Made by a program: the position numbers and the translations under genes | Shown: positions 1 to 6,162 of the stretch, piece after piece | Layout: each line of letters opens with the position of its first letter | How positions within the stretch are numbered: position 1 is the first letter of the stretch | Source: Pelotomaculum sp. UBA3103 | GTDB lineage: Bacteria > Bacillota > Desulfotomaculia > Desulfotomaculales > Pelotomaculaceae | NCBI GenBank assembly: GCA_002365855.1 | Contig: DFAP01000035.1 | Location: 1-7,952 of the forward strand | DNA length: 7,952 bases | Direction: 5' to 3' | The notes under the pieces: generated by a model | What the model was told of the DNA's origin: nothing | Databases searched by the model: none | Seen by the model: the letters and a program-made list of their open reading frames with translations, nothing else

Positions 1-68
1 TATTCAGCAAGCCCTACTTAGTAAGACATTATTCGACAGTATCCCCAAAGGAGTTATGTCAGTGATTG

Positions 69-74
69 TATAAT
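69..74 (+). promoter_or_regulatory. Candidate -10 box upstream of the PocR kinase
   Basis: A perfect TATAAT lies 45 bases before the preferred kinase start at 120. No convincing -35 hexamer sits 16-18 bases upstream (46-51 reads caaagg), so this is a weak call resting on the -10 alone. The left edge of the window is close, and the gene may also be read from further upstream. Confidence 0.3.
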
Positions 75-119
75 AAGCACAAAAAAATACGTTAATCATT
101 AATTGAGGTGTTATATAAA

Positions 120-2414
120 ATGAAATATCAATTCTCAGATCTTGTAAATATTCAACACCTTCGAAAATTGATGAATTCGTTCTATGAAGCAACGGGTATA
201 CCCCACGGCATTCATGATATAGACGGCAGTATCCTGAGCGGGATAGGTTGGCAGGATATCTGCACCAAGTATCATCGTGTGTGTCCGGAGGCGGAGTATA
301 ACTGTCTGAAAAGCGACAGCTACATATCCAAACATCTGCATGAGGTGGCTTTTGTGGGGTATAAATGTTTGAATGGACTCATGGATTATGGCACCCCTAT
401 CATCGTGGAGGGTCAGCACCTGGCTACGATGTTTCTGGGGCAACTCTTGCATGAGCCGCCCGATGAGGAGTTATTTCGCCGGCAGGCAAGGAAGTACAGG
501 TTTGACGAAGCCGCCTACATAGAGTCACTGCGCCGGGTTCCGATTATTCCTAAAGAGAGAGTAGAATCAATCATGTCATTTTACTCTCAGCTTGCCCAAC
601 TCCTGGCGTTGATGGGATTGGAGAAGAAAAGGGAACTTATGAGGTCGGAAGATGAGTACAAAACCGTCTTCGAAAATACCGGAACAGCGACTATAATCGT
701 CGATAAAGAATTAACATTATCTTTGGCTAACATGGAATGCAGTAATATCTTTGGCGTTACCCGGGAGGAAATTGAGGGCAATAAAAACTGGTTAGAATTC
801 ATTGTAGAAGAGGACCGGGATAGAGTAAAAAAATATCATCGCTTGCGATTGAATGATCCCAACTCTGCTCCAAGAATTTACGAAGTGCAAATTATTGATA
901 AGCAGGGTAATGTTAAAGACCTTCTGGCAACCGTTGGTATGATTCCTGGGAGCAAAAAGACCGTGGTATCATTATTGGACATTACTAAACGTAAAAGGGC
1001 GGAAAAAGCTCTTCGCCAGTCGGAGGAACGTTTCTTTAAAGCCTTTCATGCCAGCTCGGCAATGATGTCTATCACCAGATTAAGAGACAACATACTTACC
1101 GATGTTAATAACACTTTAGCAAACTCATTGGGTTTTAGCCGCGAACAGATTATAGGCAGGTCTTCGATAGAGTTAAATATCTGGTCTGAACCGGAAAAGA
1201 GGGAAGAGTTGTTAAGGCTTCTCTCTGAACAGGGTTCAGTGAAAAATTTTGAAGCAAAATTTTTCAAGAAGTCAGGAGATAGCTGTTTTATACTTTTGTC
1301 TGTGAATATTGTTAATTTTAATGGAGAGGAATCTTTACTTTCCACCTTGATTGATATTACCGAACGGAAGCGGATGGAGGATGAACTTCGCCAGTCAGAA
1401 GAACGCTTTTCAAAGGCTTTCAACTCTTCCCCGGCGGCTATGGCCATACATTTAGTCAGCGATAACACTATTATAGATATTAATGACAAATTTTTGGAGA
1501 TTACCGGCTACACTCGCGAGGAAGCAATCGGCAAGACAGCCACAGGATTAAGACTAATTGTTAATATGGAAGATTTACCCAAAATGTTAATAGTAAAAGA
1601 AGTAAAGGCTGTTTTCAACATTGAAATGAAATTCCGGAAAAAGTCCGGTGAAGAGCGCTTAGGGCTTTTTAACGGGGTCATCATAAATATAAGCAACGTG
1701 CCTTGCATGCTTTGGATGATGAATGATATTACAGAACTGGCTCAGTTCCAGAACGAGATGGCCCGGCTCGACCGCTTAAACCTGGTAGGAGAAATGGCTG
1801 CCGGCATAGGCCACGAAGTCAGGAACCCGATGACTACCGTCAAGGGGTTCTTGCAGCTATTCAGGGCAAAAAAGGAGTTTGGTAATTATACAGAACAGTT
1901 GGACCTGATGGTGGAAGAAATAGACAGGGCGAACTCTATCATAACCGAGTTTCTTTCTCTTGCAAAAAACAAGGCAGTTGATTTAAATAGACGCAGCCTT
2001 AACAAGATTGTAAAGTCCTTGTTCCCTCTAATTCAGGCAGATGCTTTAAAAGATGACAAAAATATAACGTTGGAATTAAAAGATATACCAATGTTGCTTT
2101 TGGACGAAAAAGAAATCCGCCAGGTTATTTTAAACCTTGTGCGAAACGGCCTGGAAGCCATGCCGCCAGGTGGAAACTTAAGCATCAGGACGTTTAAGGA
2201 AGAAGGAGAAGTGACATTATCTGTTAATGATCAGGGAACAGGCATCAAAGCCGAGGTTTTAGAAAAGCTGGGCACGCCTTTCTTCACTACTAAAGAAAAC
2301 GGGACAGGCCTGGGCCTGGCGGTGTGTTACAGTATCGCCGCCAGGCACAATGCTGCCATATCAATAGATACAGGCCCGTCAGGGACAGCGTTTAATGTCA
2401 GGTTCAAGCTGTAA
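120..2414 (+). CDS. Orphan sensor histidine kinase: PocR domain, three PAS domains, HisKA, HATPase
   Basis: A 764-residue protein with no predicted membrane segment, so probably cytosolic. The start is ATG at 120, because GAGGTG at 105-110 sits nine bases before it; the in-frame GTG at 108 lies inside that ribosome site. Residues ~4-161 match a PocR sensory domain, including spaced cysteines (48, 55, 62, 83) and a conserved block around VEGQHLATMFLGQ. PAS domains follow at ~179-291, ~300-416 and ~426-541; each of the first two ends in a DITxRKR linker. The kinase core has the H-box phospho-acceptor His565 (GIGHEVRNPM), the N-box around Asn676, the G1 box DQGTG at 704-708 and the G2 box GTGLGL near 728. 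All catalytic motifs look intact. The H-box most resembles Bacillus KinA/KinB-type sporulation kinases (recalled, not searched). No response regulator is adjacent, which fits an orphan kinase feeding Spo0A/Spo0F, but that is inference. PocR domains are predicted to sense small hydrocarbon derivatives; the ligand here is unknown. Confidence 0.93.
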   Translation: MKYQFSDLVNIQHLRKLMNSFYEATGIPHGIHDIDGSILSGIGWQDICTKYHRVCPEAEYNCLKSDSYISKHLHEVAFVGYKCLNGLMDYGTPIIVEGQHLATMFLGQLLHEPPDEELFRRQARKYRFDEAAYIESLRRVPIIPKERVESIMSFYSQLAQLLALMGLEKKRELMRSEDEYKTVFENTGTATIIVDKELTLSLANMECSNIFGVTREEIEGNKNWLEFIVEEDRDRVKKYHRLRLNDPNSAPRIYEVQIIDKQGNVKDLLATVGMIPGSKKTVVSLLDITKRKRAEKALRQSEERFFKAFHASSAMMSITRLRDNILTDVNNTLANSLGFSREQIIGRSSIELNIWSEPEKREELLRLLSEQGSVKNFEAKFFKKSGDSCFILLSVNIVNFNGEESLLSTLIDITERKRMEDELRQSEERFSKAFNSSPAAMAIHLVSDNTIIDINDKFLEITGYTREEAIGKTATGLRLIVNMEDLPKMLIVKEVKAVFNIEMKFRKKSGEERLGLFNGVIINISNVPCMLWMMNDITELAQFQNEMARLDRLNLVGEMAAGIGHEVRNPMTTVKGFLQLFRAKKEFGNYTEQLDLMVEEIDRANSIITEFLSLAKNKAVDLNRRSLNKIVKSLFPLIQADALKDDKNITLELKDIPMLLLDEKEIRQVILNLVRNGLEAMPPGGNLSIRTFKEEGEVTLSVNDQGTGIKAEVLEKLGTPFFTTKENGTGLGLAVCYSIAARHNAAISIDTGPSGTAFNVRFKL

Positions 2415-2418
2415 CTTT

Positions 2419-3045
2419 TCATGGTTTATTTTTATTTATCAGCCTCTTAAACGCTGGAGAAACAAGGCCGGGTTGTTTCTTAATCTCTGCAGTATCGTCA
2501 ACATCTTTTATTGGTATTGGTCCCTTATGTAAAACTGCCTGGTGCAGCAGCCTTACAGCGAGCCCTGCCACTATGTAGGCTAGAAAAGAGTAAAAATAAT
2601 TCCATCTGATAAATGTCATCATATCCAACCAAACCATAATAGGTTGTAATACGAAAGCGCCAACTAACCCTGAAACTATAGTGGCTATTGCAAATGACTT
2701 CCAGGCACGAAAATACTGGTATAGCAACATAAAGACGACGGGTAAAACGGAGTAAGTGATCATATACACCCTTGGAAGACCAGGTAATAGGGTGTAGGGG
2801 TAACTCCAGAAATATTGGGTGCCTATTCCATTAAGAAATGAGCCTACTGCCAGTATCAATAGCCCGAAAGAAAATATTTCAGCTATGTATTTCTTGTTAA
2901 CAAGTTTCCACCAGATGATCCAGGGGACAACGAGAATGAATACAATAACAAACCACTGAAATGAAAAAAGTTTTTCATACCAGTCACTAATTGATAAAGC
3001 GAGTAATTCCTGCTGTAACTCCATCATTCTATTTGCATCGGCCAT
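2419..3045 (-). CDS. CBO0543-like five-helix integral membrane protein of unknown function
   Basis: A 208-residue hydrophobic protein with about five membrane segments (~29-48, 54-74, 91-110, 117-139, 148-167), separated by aromatic-rich turns such as PWIIWWKLVNKK and TQYFWSYPYT. The C-terminal tail from ~170 is charged and probably cytoplasmic. The layout and the PWIIWWKLV-type motif resemble the CBO0543 family of Firmicutes membrane proteins, whose function is not established; this is recognition from memory and moderately sure. The ATG at 3045 is preferred because GAGGAG lies seven bases upstream. Two further Met codons (residues 7, 8) follow but have no better ribosome site. It is convergent with the kinase gene: their stop codons are separated by four bases, with no terminator hairpin between them. 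No clear promoter was found in 3046-3168. Confidence 0.8.
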   Translation of the reverse strand: MADANRMMELQQELLALSISDWYEKLFSFQWFVIVFILVVPWIIWWKLVNKKYIAEIFSFGLLILAVGSFLNGIGTQYFWSYPYTLLPGLPRVYMITYSVLPVVFMLLYQYFRAWKSFAIATIVSGLVGAFVLQPIMVWLDMMTFIRWNYFYSFLAYIVAGLAVRLLHQAVLHKGPIPIKDVDDTAEIKKQPGLVSPAFKRLINKNKP

Positions 3046-3168
3046 GTCGTCGCTCCTCGGAAAATTTAAATTAGTATCTGCGGTAATTTAAAGAGCTATT
3101 CAATCACAATATTCACAGCTCCGGCAGGTTTAAAACTTGCGGAAAAAAATACGACCACCCCAGAATAT

Positions 3169-3199
3169 AAAAAAGGCTTCCATAGCGCTGGAAGCCTTT
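3169..3199 (-). terminator. Intrinsic terminator of the Tad-like gene
   Basis: An 11-bp perfect stem (3172-3182 with 3189-3199) closes a six-base loop. Read on the minus strand it is followed by a T-run (complement of the A-run 3169-3174). It begins 41 bases past the stop codon at 3241, as expected for that gene. It also separates it from the next minus-strand gene at 3045. Confidence 0.9.
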
Positions 3200-3240
3200 C
3201 GTTACTGGTGCGGGATATAAGATTTTATAGCTTCAATAGG

Positions 3241-4290
3241 TTAGCGTACTAACCTTGCTCCATGATTGGGTAACGATATAACATTACTGTCGGTTCCATT
3301 AATTGTTATGTCATTACCATTAAAATTAGCTTTGTAGCCAATTACTTTCCCATATACTGTTATATTGTTACCGTTAAAGGTAATATCTCCGTTGGGGGCA
3401 TATAAAATACCATGTATCGTAATATTATTACCATTTATAGTTATATCTTCTCCAGAATATAAACACACTTGATCATTGGTAGTGGCACTAAGGCAGTTAC
3501 CATTAAGTGTAATATCCCCTGTGGTTAAAATTGCGCCAGCACCGTATATTCTATTGCCGTTTAGGGTAGCATTACCTTTTATATAGATTGAATTATCTAC
3601 ATAAATATTATTACCATTATATGTTTGTGAAGAGTTATAAACATGGCCGGCGGCCTGGGCTTGTTCTCTGACTTGAGTTGTATAATCCAGCATATCCACA
3701 TAGGCTGAATGAGGATAGAGATAGGGTAGATTAATATTATTGCCATTACTGCTTATTGTGCCTACTGCTTCACATGCACCGGTAACACTAATGTAATTAC
3801 CATTGACCTTGAAGTTTTGGTTTGTATGGGCAGTTCCGCCGACATATAAATGATTGCCGTTTAATGTCAATGTATTACGTGTACTCCCAGAAAATAAGGT
3901 ATAGTCAAAAACGTGCGCCATACTGCCTGAAGCAGCAGCAGAGACATTAACACTAGAAGTGTTGAAACCAAATACTGGTATAAAATACAATTTAATAGTT
4001 CTGGTTGCATCTGCCGATATTATGCTACTATTAACTTGTAGGGTTACTTCTGATTCATTTAGACCGTTCAATTCAGCATATTCTATTGCAGTGTCCTGTG
4101 CTTTCACAGTATCAGGTAATTCTTGAGCCCCTGCTAAACAAGCCGCATCAAGGGCGTTTTGGATTTTTGCTTTTTGTAAAGACAGATTTCCTACATCTAC
4201 TACCAGCCCTAGGAAACCGATCAAGGCTACGAAGCAAATGGCGAATATTACGGTTGCTGTCCCTCGTTCATCTTGTAAAAATTTCACCAT
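3241..4290 (-). CDS. Tad/TadG-type anchored surface protein with Asn-Gly-Asn beta-helix repeats
   Basis: A 349-residue protein. Residues ~7-60 match the TadE/TadG-like N-terminal domain (Tad, PF13400 type): a short charged start, DERGTATVIF, one hydrophobic helix ending in VVDVGN, then a heptad-like stretch ending DAACLAGAQEL. This anchors the protein in the membrane with the rest outside. Residues ~60-130 form a linker domain. From ~140 to 330 there are nine NGN motifs, mostly 18-23 residues apart, alternating with short beta strands; this suggests a right-handed beta-helix with an asparagine ladder, like the C-terminal domains of some PilX/TadG-like proteins. I chose ATG 4290 because AGGGTG sits six bases upstream; the in-frame ATG at 4314 has no ribosome site. 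No tadABC, flp or prepilin peptidase gene is nearby, so it is an orphan. A role in surface assembly or adhesion is inferred. Confidence 0.85.
   Translation of the reverse strand: MVKFLQDERGTATVIFAICFVALIGFLGLVVDVGNLSLQKAKIQNALDAACLAGAQELPDTVKAQDTAIEYAELNGLNESEVTLQVNSSIISADATRTIKLYFIPVFGFNTSSVNVSAAASGSMAHVFDYTLFSGSTRNTLTLNGNHLYVGGTAHTNQNFKVNGNYISVTGACEAVGTISSNGNNINLPYLYPHSAYVDMLDYTTQVREQAQAAGHVYNSSQTYNGNNIYVDNSIYIKGNATLNGNRIYGAGAILTTGDITLNGNCLSATTNDQVCLYSGEDITINGNNITIHGILYAPNGDITFNGNNITVYGKVIGYKANFNGNDITINGTDSNVISLPNHGARLVR
3313..3861 (-). repeat. Nine-copy NGN-turn repeat array within the Tad-like protein
   Basis: Asn-Gly-Asn triplets begin at residues 144, 163, 182, 225, 244, 263, 286, 306 and 324 of the 349-residue protein. 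Each is followed by a hydrophobic residue after one position (NGN-x-I/L). The steps are 19, 19, 43, 19, 19, 23, 20 and 18 residues. The 43-residue step holds a proline- and tyrosine-containing insertion (PYLYPHSAY) and would be a loop of about two coil turns. DNA copies have diverged at synonymous sites, so this is a selected protein repeat rather than a recent DNA duplication. Confidence 0.8.
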
Positions 4291-4328
4291 AATATCACCC
4301 TTTTTATAGACCATTGTAGTTTGCTTTT

Positions 4329-4340
4329 ATCTTATAAGAT
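4329..4340. repeat. 12-bp perfect palindrome before the Tad-like gene
   Basis: ATCTTATAAGAT is its own reverse complement and lies 39-50 bases upstream of the chosen start at 4290. It could be an operator or part of an AT-rich promoter. A palindrome of this size in AT-rich sequence can also arise by chance. Confidence 0.35.
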
Positions 4341-4366
4341 TTTAAGAGACAGGTATAGAATCTCGA

Positions 4367-4384
4367 GTCCTATCTTTATAGGAC
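4367..4384. repeat. 7-bp stem / 4-base loop inverted repeat upstream of the Tad-like gene
   Basis: GTCCTAT (4367-4373) and ATAGGAC (4378-4384) pair perfectly around CTTT. There is no T-run on either side, so it is not a terminator. It is either an operator or a leader hairpin for the minus-strand gene starting at 4290. Confidence 0.4.
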
Positions 4385-4465
4385 ATATTTACTAAATAAC
4401 TAATTAAAGCTGAAATGGCGCATACCAATTTCGCAGAACAAAGCTTGAGGATTATTATGGACAAA

Positions 4466-4495
4466 TAAAAAAGCTCTCCAATACCTGGAGGGCTT
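4466..4495 (-). terminator. Orphan intrinsic terminator, possibly bidirectional
   Basis: A ten-pair stem (4471-4480 with 4486-4495, one G-T wobble) encloses a five-base loop. On the minus strand it runs into six Ts; on the plus strand it is followed by GATTTTT, so it may work both ways. No minus-strand gene lies upstream of it, because the next gene starts at 4589 on the plus strand. It may be left over from a displaced gene, or it may insulate the neighbouring promoter. Confidence 0.65.
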
Positions 4496-4542
4496 GATTT
4501 TTCTGGTCAAACTGTCCGAAAAGCCCCATAAAAGCGCCTGAT

Positions 4543-4590
4543 ATGACCAAATATGGTATAATATATATATAAATAAGGAGGTTTGGTCAT
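4543..4590. promoter_or_regulatory. Inverted repeat bracketing promoter and start codon: candidate operator
   Basis: ATGACCAAA (4543-4551) and TTTGGTCAT (4582-4590) are perfect 9-bp inverted repeats. The left arm lies just upstream of the extended -10; the right arm follows the Shine-Dalgarno and includes the first two bases of the ATG at 4589. A further GGTCA occurs at 4505-4509. With a start site near 4569 only the right arm is transcribed, so pairing in RNA is unlikely and a protein-bound operator is the better reading. No regulator is identified. Confidence 0.45.
4554..4562 (+). promoter_or_regulatory. Extended -10 promoter (TGG-TATAAT) of the nuclease-like gene
   Basis: TGGTATAAT is a perfect extended -10 (TGn plus TATAAT). 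The -35 position 17 bases upstream (4534-4539, gcgcct) is poor, as is usual for extended -10 promoters. Transcription would start near 4569, inside a run of TA dinucleotides, and give a leader of about 20 bases that contains the AAGGAGGT ribosome site at 4575-4582. Confidence 0.7.
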
Positions 4591-5584
4591 GCATCCACTA
4601 ATCCCATTAGCGGCAGCAGCTATAATATTGCTGTTGAAAAAGGACGGGAACAGTAGTTTAATAACACAGGAATGTCATACTAGTGATGCTCCCCAAGAAG
4701 AAAGAAATGCATATATAAAAAATGATCTCGAGCAAGAACAAGAAAATTCTGTGACAGAGGATACTGAACAATCTGTAGAAAGAAAAGAGGTTTCAAATTC
4801 TTTACCCACCGCAGTCACCGGCGCTCAACAAACTTCAGAAGCTATGTGGGCTATCAAAACCTGGAAACGTTTAGGATATAAAAGCATCCATGGTCATGGC
4901 AATATTTTAGAGGACATGATCAAAAGCAAATACCCCATCGGTCCGGGTGAGGAAATTATTCTATCACCGAAAAAAAACGATCCTGTGGCGGATATCATAA
5001 TTAAACGTGGTAATGAAGTGAAAGAGTTATTACAGATTAAAAATGAAATCTCCAATAAGTGCCGAAAGACAGTAAGGCAGGTTATGGCTGGTCAATATAG
5101 GGATGCCAAACTTATTGGAAGTACAGAGACTGCCAAGTTATATAATGCAAAAGCTGAACGGCTTAGGCAACACGGCACCGAGATACAGCCAATGTATGAT
5201 TCTGGTATATCCACGTATGATCCCCGCCGGATTAACAATAAATTAAATTTCCGTTTCTCCAAAGGGAAAGAATTGTGGTGCACAATTCGAGGCGCCGCTT
5301 CAGTTGGCTTTGTTATTTCAGCTATAACCGGTGCCGTATGCCGGCTAGGACCTCTCCTAAGGGGTGAGATAACACTAAGCCAATACTGTGCTAAATCTAT
5401 TAGGGACGGGGCAGGAGGGGGCTTAGCCGCTGCCACTGGTGCAGTTGCTGCCACTGTAGTTACTGCGGTAACTGGCCAAGCAGTTGGAGGATTGGTTATA
5501 CCATTGATGGTTGGAGTTGGAGCAGCGATGATAGCAGCAAATTATGTTAATGGTTTTTTTAACATGCTTTTTGGATGGATTTAA
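4589..5584 (+). CDS. Unrecognised protein: Mrr-like nuclease core between hydrophobic ends
   Basis: A 331-residue protein of no family I can name securely. ATG 4589 follows a perfect AAGGAGG by seven bases; the in-frame TTG at 4583 overlaps the ribosome site's end and is rejected. Residues 1-16 are hydrophobic (PLIPLAAAAIILLL), followed by KKDG, so an N-terminal anchor is likely. Residues ~18-75 are an acidic, low-complexity linker. Residues ~80-200 carry a possible PD-(D/E)xK fold of the Mrr type: Glu108 in GNILEDMIK, Asp135 in VADIII, and Gln149-Ile-Lys151 in ELLQIKN. That D-x13-QxK spacing fits Mrr-like nucleases. Residues ~229-255 and ~272-331 are hydrophobic and rich in Gly/Ala, with GxxxG-like zipper patterns, typical of packed membrane helices. 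From memory, the order QxK core then Gly-rich helices with an RGEITLSQ-type linker recalls uncharacterised bacterial nuclease-membrane proteins. It stands alone between its own promoter and terminator. A defence or toxin role is inference. Confidence 0.85.
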   Translation: MHPLIPLAAAAIILLLKKDGNSSLITQECHTSDAPQEERNAYIKNDLEQEQENSVTEDTEQSVERKEVSNSLPTAVTGAQQTSEAMWAIKTWKRLGYKSIHGHGNILEDMIKSKYPIGPGEEIILSPKKNDPVADIIIKRGNEVKELLQIKNEISNKCRKTVRQVMAGQYRDAKLIGSTETAKLYNAKAERLRQHGTEIQPMYDSGISTYDPRRINNKLNFRFSKGKELWCTIRGAASVGFVISAITGAVCRLGPLLRGEITLSQYCAKSIRDGAGGGLAAATGAVAATVVTAVTGQAVGGLVIPLMVGVGAAMIAANYVNGFFNMLFGWI

Positions 5585-5615
5585 TCGATTGTCTCTTCTT
5601 GAATATTACAATGAC

Positions 5616-5659
5616 AACGGCCACCAGTATGCATTCCGGTGGTCGTTTATTTGTTTTTA
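5616..5659 (+). terminator. Intrinsic terminator of the nuclease-like gene
   Basis: AACGGCCACC (5616-5625) pairs with GGTGGTCGTT (5638-5647) with one G-T wobble, around a 12-base loop. It is followed by a T-rich tract ending in TTTTT. It starts 31 bases after the stop codon at 5584. Confidence 0.85.
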
Positions 5660-5989
5660 TCTATATTTGTTTTCACAAGTTTAACATACTTTTCCATAAG
5701 CGTTAAAATAACTAGCACTGCCGCCCAGCTCCTGGGTCTTTGCATGCATTCCTCTGGGGCCGGGGCCTCCCGCCCGTACGCTTCCGCTCCGCTAGCCTGG
5801 GCCGCCTGCTTTTGGGCCTATAATTTTAGGTAACCGGCGGCCGCGTACCACTCCGCTCCGTGCACCGTCTCCAGCCTTCTGGGAAAGGCTTCGCAGGTCA
5901 ATGCCCGCACCGTCAGCCACGGCTTTTTTTAGGGAGCGGATTAGCGGAGCGGCCGAGCCTGACCGTGCTCGGTCATCCTTGCGGGCCAG

Positions 5990-6006
5990 GCAGGGCGGTG
6001 CCCTGC
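5990..6006. repeat. 7-bp perfect GC hairpin in the GC-rich island
   Basis: GCAGGGC and GCCCTGC pair perfectly across the three-base loop GGT. There is no T-run beside it, so it is not a terminator. It is one of a closely spaced series of stems. Confidence 0.6.
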
Positions 6007-6014
6007 GGGGTTCC

Positions 6015-6036
6015 CGGGAGCGGCTGCTCCCGTTTT
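6015..6036 (+). terminator. Terminator-like hairpin at the right end of the GC-rich island
   Basis: CGGGAGC (6015-6021) pairs perfectly with GCTCCCG (6026-6032) around a four-base loop, followed by TTTT (6033-6036). The T-run is short, so termination may be partial. It would be a fitting 3' end for a plus-strand RNA made from the island. Confidence 0.45.
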
Positions 6037-6162
6037 GCCAGGAGAAGGTGGAGGCGCCTACGCGTCAGTAAGTTTCAACACAGATGGAATAAATACAATT
6101 TGTAGATACTCAGATATCACAAATCCCTAATTAATCACCCATCTGTTTGCGGGGATATTTTT

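Larger units (their letters stand above)
5720..6065. other. GC-rich, hairpin-dense gene-free island
   Basis: Most of the gap between the genes ending at 5584 and starting at 6163. Composition changes sharply: 5981-6030 is 41/50 G+C, while flanking intergenic DNA is AT-rich. Perfect or near-perfect stems include 5724-5728/5732-5736, 5873-5878/5885-5890, 5953-5958/5967-5972 (competing with 5961-5965/5970-5974), 5990-5996/6000-6006 and 6015-6021/6026-6032. An 11-bp inverted repeat joins 5784-5794 (CCGCTCCGCTA) to 5942-5952, and TCCGCTCCG recurs directly at 5783 and 5852. Open frames exist on both strands because GC-rich DNA lacks stops, but I recognise none as protein and none has a good ribosome site. 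It could be a structured RNA, a MITE-like element or a decayed gene. The flanks 5660-5719 and 6066-6162 hold nothing I can identify. Confidence 0.6.

Noticed and set aside
1046..1489. 147-codon minus-strand ORF inside the kinase gene
   Set aside because: It lies opposite a gene with unmistakable PAS domains and has no recognisable product; it is a reading-frame shadow.
4291..4400. Cyclic-di-GMP riboswitch before the Tad-like gene
   Set aside because: Considered because such switches precede pilus genes in Clostridia, but the conserved GEMM core blocks were not found on the minus strand.
4400..4594. 64-codon minus-strand ORF over the intergenic block
   Set aside because: It crosses a strong terminator hairpin, the promoter and the operator-like repeat, and has no ribosome site.
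5092..5454. 120-codon minus-strand ORF opposite the nuclease-like gene
   Set aside because: The plus-strand gene has a strong promoter, ribosome site and terminator. This frame has none and is rich in Pro/Ala from GC-skewed antisense codons.
5740..6065. Minus-strand reading frames across the GC-rich island as a decayed gene
   Set aside because: All three frames were translated; short sense-like pieces exist but are broken by stops and match nothing I recognise, so no pseudogene is called.
5860..6105. 81-codon plus-strand ORF across the GC-rich island
   Set aside because: It is Arg/Gly/Pro-rich, lacks a ribosome site and spans several perfect hairpins, including a terminator-like one; the frame is open because GC-rich DNA has few stop codons.
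6066..6162. SOS box and sigma-A promoter before the LexA-like operon
   Set aside because: No CGAAC-N4-GTTCG-like site was seen. TACAAT at 6094-6099 lacks a convincing -35 at proper spacing.
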